A stretch of DNA of 5,312 nt, from positions 1-5,312 of the forward strand of contig JALOTR010000261.1 of NCBI GenBank assembly GCA_025457805.1, written 5' to 3'. Position 1 is the first letter of the stretch; each line of letters starts with the position of its first letter. The notes under the pieces were generated by a model. The model ran no database searches, was not told the origin of the DNA, and saw only the letters and a list, made by a program, of their open reading frames with translations. Positions 1-5,312 of the stretch are shown piece by piece. Both the position numbers and the translations under genes were made by a program. This stretch comes from Akkermansiaceae bacterium. Its GTDB lineage: Bacteria; Verrucomicrobiota; Verrucomicrobiia; Verrucomicrobiales; Akkermansiaceae.

Positions 1-36
1 GTCATGGTTTCCCCATTACTTGCCCCATTTCCAGGG
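1..36 (-). other. Coding-like in-frame continuation past the lyase stop codon
   Basis: Reading on in the same frame after the TAG at 37-39 gives PWKWGK, then a TAA (16-18), then WGNHD to the window edge. The Trp/Lys/Gly pattern resembles protein rather than random 3' flank, and it would continue the beta-sandwich strand GSMLMCFHCF at the end of the lyase. TAG and TAA are each one C-to-T change from CAG and CAA (Gln), and TAG is also one change from AAG (Lys). The stretch may therefore be the degraded 3' end of a once longer gene. Only 13 codons are visible, so this is a weak call; ordinary intergenic DNA is the alternative. Confidence 0.3.
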
Positions 37-1575
37 CTAGAAGCAGTGGAAACACATCAGCATCGAACCTTTGAGACACAACACCCAGCCACCTTTTTCC
101 ACGCGCTTCACCACGCTGCCGGTGGCGGGAAAGGGTGCGTAGAGTTTGTAATAGGGATAGTCAAAGACATGATTCCTCACCTTCACGGTTTCGGGCACTG
201 TATAGAGCCCGAGAAGCGTGCCTTCATGTTGCATGTATTGGCTGAAGCCGTTTTCCCCATAGCCCAGCGCATTTGCCCGCTTCTCTCCCAATGAATACGG
301 GCGATGCGGATTTTCCATGCACACGGCAAAGGTGGAAGACGCTTTCGGCGAGACCCACTTGAGCATGTGGCGGCGGGATTCCTTGTAGAGACCGGAAGTC
401 GGATCGCCCGGTTGGTCCCACTGGCTGCAAAGGCTGTAGTTGTTGCTATGCCATGTCATGCGATGGACGTTCGCCTTGTTCATGGTAGCCACATGGGAGC
501 GGTGAAGAAATGGCTGCGAACGCTCGTTGGCCACCCGGACGATCATTTCCGGAACCTGATACTTCCCCGGCGTGGCCATCCAGAATGAATGGATATAACC
601 AATCCCGCCCGCCGAGATGGATCGGGGCGCCCCGAAAAACACCCATGCTGCCGCTGCCGTGGAGGACATGCTCTCCAAGCCGGTATCGGTGGAGCCCCAA
701 TACTTTGCCCGCGATGCCGTGCCCACGTTGTAGCCTTGATTCCATGTGCAGGCGATGTCCAACAACATCGCATCCAAGGTCAGCGCGGCGCGTTTGCGCA
801 TCTCCGCATCCTTCGCGAACTCCACCAGCATGCGGATCGCGGAAAGGTTGACTCCGTTGTAAATGGTGGCTCCGTATTCGCTGAAGTTCCTGGTGGCGAT
901 TTCCTGAAAGCCGGCAAACAGCCGTGCTTTGGTCGCGGTCTTGATTTGCTCCGCATTCTGCCCCGCCCGGTCCACGATCTCCGGCCATTCTTCTGCTGCG
1001 AGGAAGCCGGATGCATCCATCATCAGTTTGTAATTCCATGCGTTGCGTGCATAACCCGTGAGTTGTTTGTGGTCATTATAAAGCGCCACGTAGTCACGGA
1101 TCTTGTGTGCGGTGGCCACCGGGATCTTGTCCTTGCCGAGGAAGTAGGTATTCACCAGCGCCGCCTTGTCGAAGGGATCGAGCGCGGCGCCCGGTTTCTT
1201 CAACTTCTTCTTGTCCGGCGCGGCATCATACTCCGCCTGTTTGGCAATCCGGTCCCTGCCCTTCGCGAGTTGATAGTTTGCAGCTTCATCAAGTTTGGCC
1301 AATGCATAGGCGGTGTCCACATTGAGGACCAGACGCGCCGCATAACAAGGGGCCGCAGCCTTGGGCGTCTTTTCATCCTTCGGCTTTTCTCCTGCCACGA
1401 AGCGGACCATCGCCGCACCGCGCTCGGCCATGGTCTTGCCGTCCAAGCGGATGGCCGGGGCAGCATGGATGATGTTTGCAGTGATGGATGAAATCAACAC
1501 AAACACTGGAAATACGGGGAAAAGATAGAGCTTCACTGGCCACCGCTTACGCAGGCGAGGTGGGATCGCTTTCAA
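37..1575 (-). CDS. Secreted heparinase/PL8-like polysaccharide lyase homologue, probably C-terminally shortened
   Basis: The sequence shows a 512-residue reading frame on the minus strand with a clear Sec signal peptide: basic residues 7-15, a hydrophobic core around residues 16-36, and a plausible cleavage after A38 (IIHA|AP). A mature start near 39 implies export to the periplasm or beyond. Residues about 80-370 are helix-rich with repeated hydrophobic/aromatic patterns, as in an alpha/alpha toroid. The motif NFSEYGATIYNGVN (230-243) and the Trp/His/Asn run TWHSNNY (374-380) look like substrate-cleft residues. From about 385 the protein turns beta-rich, with QHEGTLLGLY starting at Q449. Known biology: heparinase II/III and PL8/PL21 lyases combine such a toroid with a beta-sandwich and use Tyr/His/Asn/Glu for beta-elimination of uronate-containing glycans. 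Y234/Y239, H376, N378/N379 and H450/E451 are candidates, but I cannot assign the catalytic set or the substrate. A lysine-rich linker lies at 122-127. The start is non-ATG: TTG at 1573-1575, or GTG at 1534-1536, which would give a more compact signal peptide. An in-frame TGA lies just upstream, so no earlier start exists. Only about 130 residues follow the toroid, which is short for this fold. The CDS is well supported; the lyase function is moderate inference. Confidence 0.8.
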   Translation of the reverse strand: MKAIPPRLRKRWPVKLYLFPVFPVFVLISSITANIIHAAPAIRLDGKTMAERGAAMVRFVAGEKPKDEKTPKAAAPCYAARLVLNVDTAYALAKLDEAANYQLAKGRDRIAKQAEYDAAPDKKKLKKPGAALDPFDKAALVNTYFLGKDKIPVATAHKIRDYVALYNDHKQLTGYARNAWNYKLMMDASGFLAAEEWPEIVDRAGQNAEQIKTATKARLFAGFQEIATRNFSEYGATIYNGVNLSAIRMLVEFAKDAEMRKRAALTLDAMLLDIACTWNQGYNVGTASRAKYWGSTDTGLESMSSTAAAAWVFFGAPRSISAGGIGYIHSFWMATPGKYQVPEMIVRVANERSQPFLHRSHVATMNKANVHRMTWHSNNYSLCSQWDQPGDPTSGLYKESRRHMLKWVSPKASSTFAVCMENPHRPYSLGEKRANALGYGENGFSQYMQHEGTLLGLYTVPETVKVRNHVFDYPYYKLYAPFPATGSVVKRVEKGGWVLCLKGSMLMCFHCF

Positions 1576-1642
1576 GCGCGGAGTCTGAATTCCGTTCTGG
1601 CATCAGTCCGCACCACTGTTAGCGTGCTGCGGAGTCCAACCC
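1576..1642. promoter_or_regulatory. Divergent intergenic control region between lyase and glycosidase genes
   Basis: These 67 bp separate the divergent start codons; the gap is 106 bp if the lyase begins at the GTG at 1534-1536. Promoters for both genes are expected here or just inside the 5' end of the lyase frame, but I see no convincing -35/-10 pair on either strand. The octamer GCGGAGTC occurs twice in direct orientation, at 1578-1585 and 1629-1636. The right copy overlaps the ribosome binding site of the glycosidase gene. The regulatory role is inferred from position only. Confidence 0.4.
1631..1634 (+). promoter_or_regulatory. Shine-Dalgarno of the glycosidase gene
   Basis: GGAG lies 8 nt before the ATG at 1643-1645, good spacing for a ribosome binding site. 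It supports that ATG as the start. Upstream of it the frame has no ATG, GTG or TTG before an in-frame TGA at 1586-1588, so an N-terminal extension carrying a signal peptide is not available. Confidence 0.65.
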
Positions 1643-4636
1643 ATGAACGACACCCCGTTTTCCAAGCTCTTCGCCGATCCTGCCGCGTGGCAGGTCTTCG
1701 CCTCCGGACAGGCGAAAGGAAAGCTGGTGGGCATTCCCTCCAAACAGGGCATCCGGTTGGACTATGATTTCCATGATGGCGGCGGATTCGTGGTCATCCG
1801 CCGCGAGATTCCACTCAAGCTTCCGCAGACTTTCCGCATTCGTTTCGACCTTCGTGGAGGAGGGCCACCGAATCATTTCGAGGTAAAGGTCGCCGATCCC
1901 GGCGGCACCAATGTGTGGCGTCACCTCAAGCAGGATTTCCACATGCCACCGGATTGGGAGCAGATTGCATTCACCGAACGCGATCCCCCCTTCGCCTGGG
2001 GCCCGGCCGGGGGTGGAGCGCCATCCGTTATCGGCGCGGTCGAGTTTGTTATCGCCGCAGGGCCGGGCGGCGTGGGCTGGTTGGAATTGGGCTTGCCATC
2101 GCTGGATGATGAAACGGCAAGACCGCCTTTCGGATTCGCGGCATCCAGCCATGAACCCGGCTTCCCACCGGAAGCGGTGATGGAGGGCGGCGGATGGAAG
2201 GCGGATGTGAACGATCCCCGGCCGATGTGGTCGGTGGACTTCGGTCGTGAAGTGCGATTCGGCGGATTGGTGATCGAATGGCCGGAGAATCTGCCTCCGC
2301 GCAGATATCGGGTGGAGATATCCGATTATGGTGATATCTGGGCCCTCGTTCATGAAAGCCACAACACCCAAGGCCGCATCACTCATCTATCCACACCGCG
2401 CTCGGAGGCTCGGTATCTGCGTTTGATTTTCGAAGGAGCAGGTGGAGCCGCCCTTCGATCGCTCACCCTGAAGCCGGATGCCTTCTCCTCAACACCCAAT
2501 GAATTCATTCACAACGTGGCGGATGATTTCCCGCGGGGATGGTTTCCTCGTTATTGGCATCGGGAACAATCCTACTGGACTCCCATCGGCAGCCCTCTCG
2601 GCAAGCGCCGGGGACTGATCAATGAGGAAGGCATGGTGGAAACCGATGAAGCGGGTTTCTCGCTGGAACCATTCATTCTAACAGAAAATGACCTCGTCAC
2701 ATGGAATGAGGTGGAGAAGTCGCTCGCACTGGAAGCGGATGGTTCGCCCTTGCCATCAGTGACATGGCGGGAAAAGAATTTCAGCCTGGAAATCCTGCCT
2801 TGGGTGGATGGCAGGTTGGGCAATCTCACGCTGCATGTGACGTATCGGTTGAAGTCCACGATTCCTGCCCGCTTGTGCGTGGCAGTGCGGCCTTTCCAGG
2901 TGAATCCACCATGGCAGGCTTTTCGCAATCTGGGTGGACGCAGTCCGATTCATGACATGCACTGCACGGCGGATGGCATGATTGTGGAAGGGCGAAGCCT
3001 ATCTACATCTCCATGTCCGCAGGAAATGGGAACCTGTGCTTTCGAGGAAGGCGGAGTGATGGCATATCTTACCAAATCGGAGATGCCACCTTCCAAATCG
3101 ACTCATGATTCCAGCGGACTTGCCTCCGGAGTCATGCAATGGGAAATCCCATCCGGGAAATCCACGCTTGAGGTGACGGTTTCGGTTCCTTTCTTTTCCA
3201 AAACCAGCAAAGGCTCACGGCGCATCGCGATTTCCCGTTGGCACAAGACCTTGGGAGAAGTGGGGTGGCAGGTTCCTGTCTGCGCGCAACCGGTCTTCGA
3301 TGCATGGCGAACCACTGCCGGCCACATTCTCATCAACCGCGATGGCCCTGCCATCCAACCCGGGCCGCGCAGATATACCCGATCCTGGGTGCGAGACTGT
3401 GTCATCATGGGGGCGGCACTGGCCAAGGCCGGCCTGCCGGATGCCTTGCGTGTGTTCCTCACATGGTATGCCAAATTCCAGCGCAAGGATGGATTCATCC
3501 CCTGCGTGGTGGATCGCGATGGTGTGGATTGGCTCGTCGAGCACGATAGCCACGGCCAATTCCTGTGGGGTCTGCGTGAGGTGCTGAGAAATGACGGCGA
3601 CCTCGCCTTCTCCCGCCGCATGTATCCAAAGGTTCGCAAGGCGGCGGAGTATCTGATTTCACTGCGCGGCCAACGCCTCACCGAAGTCTATCAGAATGGC
3701 GAACACGCGGCTTGTTATGGACTCTTGCCCGAGTCCGCGAGTCATGAAGGTTATCTGGCACATCCAGTGCATTCCTATTGGGACGACTTCTGGGGAGTGC
3801 GTGGTTTGGAAGCGGCAGCGGATCTTGGCGCGGCGCTTGGATTCACGGATGATTCCACCCGATGGGAAAACGAGGCGGCGGACTTTCAAATGGATGTTTT
3901 GAAGTCGATCGACAAGGTGATTGCCGACAAACAGTTAAGTTATATCCCAGGCTCGGTGGAGTGGGCGGACTTTGATCCGACGGCCACCTCGAACGCGATC
4001 GCCCAACTCGATTTCGCCGATGCAATGCCCCAAGGGCCCTTGCATGCGATGTTGGATACCTATCTCGAAGGTTTCCGCCGCAAACACGGAGGCGGGATGG
4101 TTTGGAACAACTACACGGCCTATGAAATTCGCATCATCGGCGCCTTCGTGCGATTGGGGAAAAGAGCGGAGGCAAATGAATTGTTGAACTTCTTCTTATC
4201 GGATCGCCGCCCCCGCGAATGGAACCAATGGCCGGAAATCACGTGGAAGGATCCGCGTTCGCCCGGTCATTTGGGCGACGTTCCGCACACCTGGATCGCC
4301 GCGGAATATCTACTGGCTGTGGCTTCGATGGTGGCAAGCGAACGCGAAGCGGATGATTCGTTGGTTCTCGCATCCGGCATGCCATGGGAGTGGATCGGCA
4401 ACGAGGGGGGCTTTGCCGTCAGCAAGCTGCCCACGCGTTTCGGTCAGCTGGATTTTCATATCTCATCCGATGGGGAAACGATGCAACTGAAGGTGAGTGG
4501 TCTGCATTCCCTCCCACCCGGAGGACTCTTCATTTCGCCGCCGCTACCCGCAGGGAAATCCTGGATTGGCAAGGAGGGACTGAGTTCGGTGGAGGTTCGC
4601 AAGTTGCCATTTGAAACCGCTCTGTTGTTGGGTTGA
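1643..4636 (+). CDS. Multidomain six-hairpin glycosidase-like protein with discoidin (F5/8 type C) domain
   Basis: This 997-residue protein reads as five modules. Residues 1-157 form a carbohydrate-binding-like beta-sandwich with NVWRHLKQDF (90-99) and FAWGPAGGG (117-125). Residues about 163-278 match an F5/8 type C (discoidin) domain, with WSVDFG and YRVEISDYGDIW strands and the closing RYLRLIF. Residues about 285-540 are beta-rich, like the supersandwich before GH15/GH65-type barrels. Residues about 550-905 form an (alpha/alpha)6 barrel with INRDGPAIQPG (564-574), RSWVRDC (580-586), EHDSHGQF (633-640), VWNNYTAYE (820-828) and REWNQWPEITW (858-868), then GDVPHTW (878-884). A C-terminal beta domain runs from about 905 to 997. 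D585, E633, E859 and E865 are candidate catalytic acids by analogy with inverting six-hairpin glycosidases; this is inference. Relatives are usually named only as coagulation factor 5/8 or discoidin proteins, so the substrate is unknown. The N-terminus (MNDTPFSKLF) has no signal peptide or membrane segment, which suggests a cytoplasmic enzyme. The gene is divergent from the lyase homologue and ends in TGA 21 bp before the convergent reductase gene. The CDS is near certain, the glycosidase fold likely, and the activity unproven. Confidence 0.9.
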   Translation: MNDTPFSKLFADPAAWQVFASGQAKGKLVGIPSKQGIRLDYDFHDGGGFVVIRREIPLKLPQTFRIRFDLRGGGPPNHFEVKVADPGGTNVWRHLKQDFHMPPDWEQIAFTERDPPFAWGPAGGGAPSVIGAVEFVIAAGPGGVGWLELGLPSLDDETARPPFGFAASSHEPGFPPEAVMEGGGWKADVNDPRPMWSVDFGREVRFGGLVIEWPENLPPRRYRVEISDYGDIWALVHESHNTQGRITHLSTPRSEARYLRLIFEGAGGAALRSLTLKPDAFSSTPNEFIHNVADDFPRGWFPRYWHREQSYWTPIGSPLGKRRGLINEEGMVETDEAGFSLEPFILTENDLVTWNEVEKSLALEADGSPLPSVTWREKNFSLEILPWVDGRLGNLTLHVTYRLKSTIPARLCVAVRPFQVNPPWQAFRNLGGRSPIHDMHCTADGMIVEGRSLSTSPCPQEMGTCAFEEGGVMAYLTKSEMPPSKSTHDSSGLASGVMQWEIPSGKSTLEVTVSVPFFSKTSKGSRRIAISRWHKTLGEVGWQVPVCAQPVFDAWRTTAGHILINRDGPAIQPGPRRYTRSWVRDCVIMGAALAKAGLPDALRVFLTWYAKFQRKDGFIPCVVDRDGVDWLVEHDSHGQFLWGLREVLRNDGDLAFSRRMYPKVRKAAEYLISLRGQRLTEVYQNGEHAACYGLLPESASHEGYLAHPVHSYWDDFWGVRGLEAAADLGAALGFTDDSTRWENEAADFQMDVLKSIDKVIADKQLSYIPGSVEWADFDPTATSNAIAQLDFADAMPQGPLHAMLDTYLEGFRRKHGGGMVWNNYTAYEIRIIGAFVRLGKRAEANELLNFFLSDRRPREWNQWPEITWKDPRSPGHLGDVPHTWIAAEYLLAVASMVASEREADDSLVLASGMPWEWIGNEGGFAVSKLPTRFGQLDFHISSDGETMQLKVSGLHSLPPGGLFISPPLPAGKSWIGKEGLSSVEVRKLPFETALLLG

Positions 4637-4657
4637 GAGGTCCGCCTCGACATTCAC

Positions 4658-5312
4658 TCAAGTGCTGCTCAGCCGTTTCCGCTCTTCACCCGCAAGCATC
4701 TGATGGGCCTCTGTGAGGATTTGGACGATTTGATCCTTGAATGGATTGTTGTCGAGACAGGCAGTCAGATCGTGCTCTGCAAGGTGGGCGGCATTGAGCC
4801 CGGGAAACCAGTGACCGCCATTTCCTAACAGATTGTAACGCATCTTGGCGAACTCCACCATGTCGAGTGACTTCGCATAATTCCACAATCGGAGAATTTC
4901 CCAAATGTTGATGCTGCCCGGCACCTGCTCCCACTCGGGGATGCCGCTTTCCCACGATGCCATCCACTCGGTTCCAAGTTCAGCCTCCATCGCGGCCCGG
5001 AGGCGGGCATCGATGGGTGGAACGAGGGTTTCCGCCTGATCGAGCAGGCTGACGGCTTGGATGTGTTCATCGAAATCCGATGGCTTGGATGCCCCGATGC
5101 TGAGGGTGTGCACTTCTGGCCGAAGCAGGCAGTAGAGGTCATTGAAAACCATCGGTGAAAGCGGATCACATAACTTCACAAGCTTGGCAGGCGGTTCATA
5201 CAGTTTCCCGCCCTTGTCGTTCGGGCTGATGATGAAGACGCCCATGTCCTGGCGGGTGGCATCGAGGACGGCGGGCCAGTTGTGATGATTGACCCAATAC
5301 CAGTGGAGGTTC
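4658..5312 (-). CDS. Aldo/keto reductase, COG1453-like (5' end outside window)
   Basis: The gene enters from the right edge and ends in TGA at 4658-4660, giving 217 C-terminal residues. The frame is open to position 5312, so the ATG at 5243-5245 (MGVFIISP) is an internal methionine: the preceding codons read NLHWYWVNHHNWPAVLDATRQD and belong to the same protein. The sequence shows the second half of a TIM barrel: WPAVLDATRQDMGVFIISP, the conserved NDKGGKLY loop, and VHTLSIGASKPSDFDEHI, the usual NADP-phosphate/adenine-binding end of aldo/keto reductases. A helical C-terminal extension carries MRYNLLGNGGHWFPGLNA and DLTACLDNNP. This layout matches predicted oxidoreductases of the COG1453 type, which reduce carbonyls with NAD(P)H; the substrate is unknown. 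The extension has one cysteine (in TAC) and no CxxCxxC cluster, unlike members of the group with a 4Fe-4S C-terminus. The catalytic Asp/Tyr/Lys/His tetrad lies in the missing N-terminal half. The protein is probably cytoplasmic. It converges on the glycosidase gene, so it is not in its operon. Confidence 0.88.
   Translation of the reverse strand, partial: NLHWYWVNHHNWPAVLDATRQDMGVFIISPNDKGGKLYEPPAKLVKLCDPLSPMVFNDLYCLLRPEVHTLSIGASKPSDFDEHIQAVSLLDQAETLVPPIDARLRAAMEAELGTEWMASWESGIPEWEQVPGSINIWEILRLWNYAKSLDMVEFAKMRYNLLGNGGHWFPGLNAAHLAEHDLTACLDNNPFKDQIVQILTEAHQMLAGEERKRLSST

Noticed and set aside
589..1491. A 300-codon open frame on the plus strand, antisense to the lyase homologue
   Set aside because: Composition is rich in Arg, His, Cys and Gly with no recognisable motif. 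The opposite strand has a signal peptide and fold-like motifs, so this is a shadow frame typical of GC-rich DNA.
1567..1578. Small palindrome CGCTT-tc-AAGCG over the lyase TTG codon
   Set aside because: Five-base arms with a 2-base gap are expected by chance at this length and are too tight for an RNA hairpin.
2302..2340. Inverted repeat CAGATATC/GATATCTG with a third GATATC between the arms
   Set aside because: It lies inside the discoidin-domain coding sequence and is explained by codons for RYRVEISDYGDIW. The 23-nt spacer makes a functional hairpin unlikely.
1619..2386. A 255-codon open frame on the minus strand, antisense to the 5' part of the glycosidase
   Set aside because: No domain-like pattern or ribosome binding site. 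The plus-strand frame shows continuous domain similarity across the same region.
3103..3681. A 192-codon minus-strand open frame inside the glycosidase barrel region
   Set aside because: Low-complexity Arg/Ser/Pro-rich translation, and it overlaps the most conserved barrel motifs on the other strand.
4637..4657. Possible bidirectional terminator between the convergent genes (GAGG-tccg-CCTC at 4637-4648)
   Set aside because: The stem is only 4 bp, does not extend, and has no T-tract on either strand. It is too weak to call a terminator.
1..5312. Search for CRISPR arrays, tRNA/rRNA, insertion sequences, phage genes or a defence system
   Set aside because: No regularly spaced repeats, terminal inverted repeats, transposase-like frames or RNA-gene signatures were seen. 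Nearly all bases are accounted for by three protein genes.

Overview
The window looks like chromosomal DNA of a free-living, moderately GC-rich bacterium. Verrucomicrobiota is my best guess, with Planctomycetota the next possibility. This rests on the style of the three proteins: a secreted heparinase-like polysaccharide lyase, a discoidin-containing six-hairpin glycosidase and a COG1453-type aldo/keto reductase. All three are paralogue-rich in those phyla. No rRNA, phylogenetic marker or mobile element is present to settle it.

Layout. (1) On the minus strand, 1575 to 37, is an exported protein of 512 residues with an N-terminal signal peptide, an alpha/alpha-toroid region and the beginning of a beta-sandwich domain. 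It resembles the heparinase II/III or PL8-like lyase superfamily and ends abruptly. The frame downstream of its TAG stop still looks coding, but it meets a second stop (TAA) before the window edge. (2) A short divergent intergenic stretch lies at 1576-1642, or 1537-1642 if a downstream GTG is the lyase start. It carries a Shine-Dalgarno for the rightward gene and a small direct repeat. (3) On the plus strand, 1643-4636, is a 997-residue multidomain protein: an N-terminal carbohydrate-binding-like beta-sandwich, an F5/8 type C (discoidin) domain, a beta-supersandwich, an (alpha/alpha)6 barrel and a C-terminal beta domain. It has no signal peptide. (4) After only 21 bp, and converging on it, the minus strand from 4658 to the right edge holds the C-terminal 217 residues of an aldo/keto reductase.

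How the genes could work together (inference). The lyase-like protein and the glycosidase are divergently transcribed from one short control region. They could act in sequence on an acidic or otherwise complex polysaccharide, with depolymerisation outside the cytoplasm and glycoside cleavage of the imported products inside. The aldo/keto reductase could reduce a sugar-derived carbonyl, but convergent orientation alone is weak evidence that it belongs to the same pathway. I see no CRISPR, tRNA, rRNA, transposon, phage or defence system here. The window is three ordinary-sized genes, packed tightly, with no non-coding gap over 300 bases. The most interesting points are the unclassified enzymatic specificity of the two carbohydrate-active proteins and the odd 3' end of the lyase gene.
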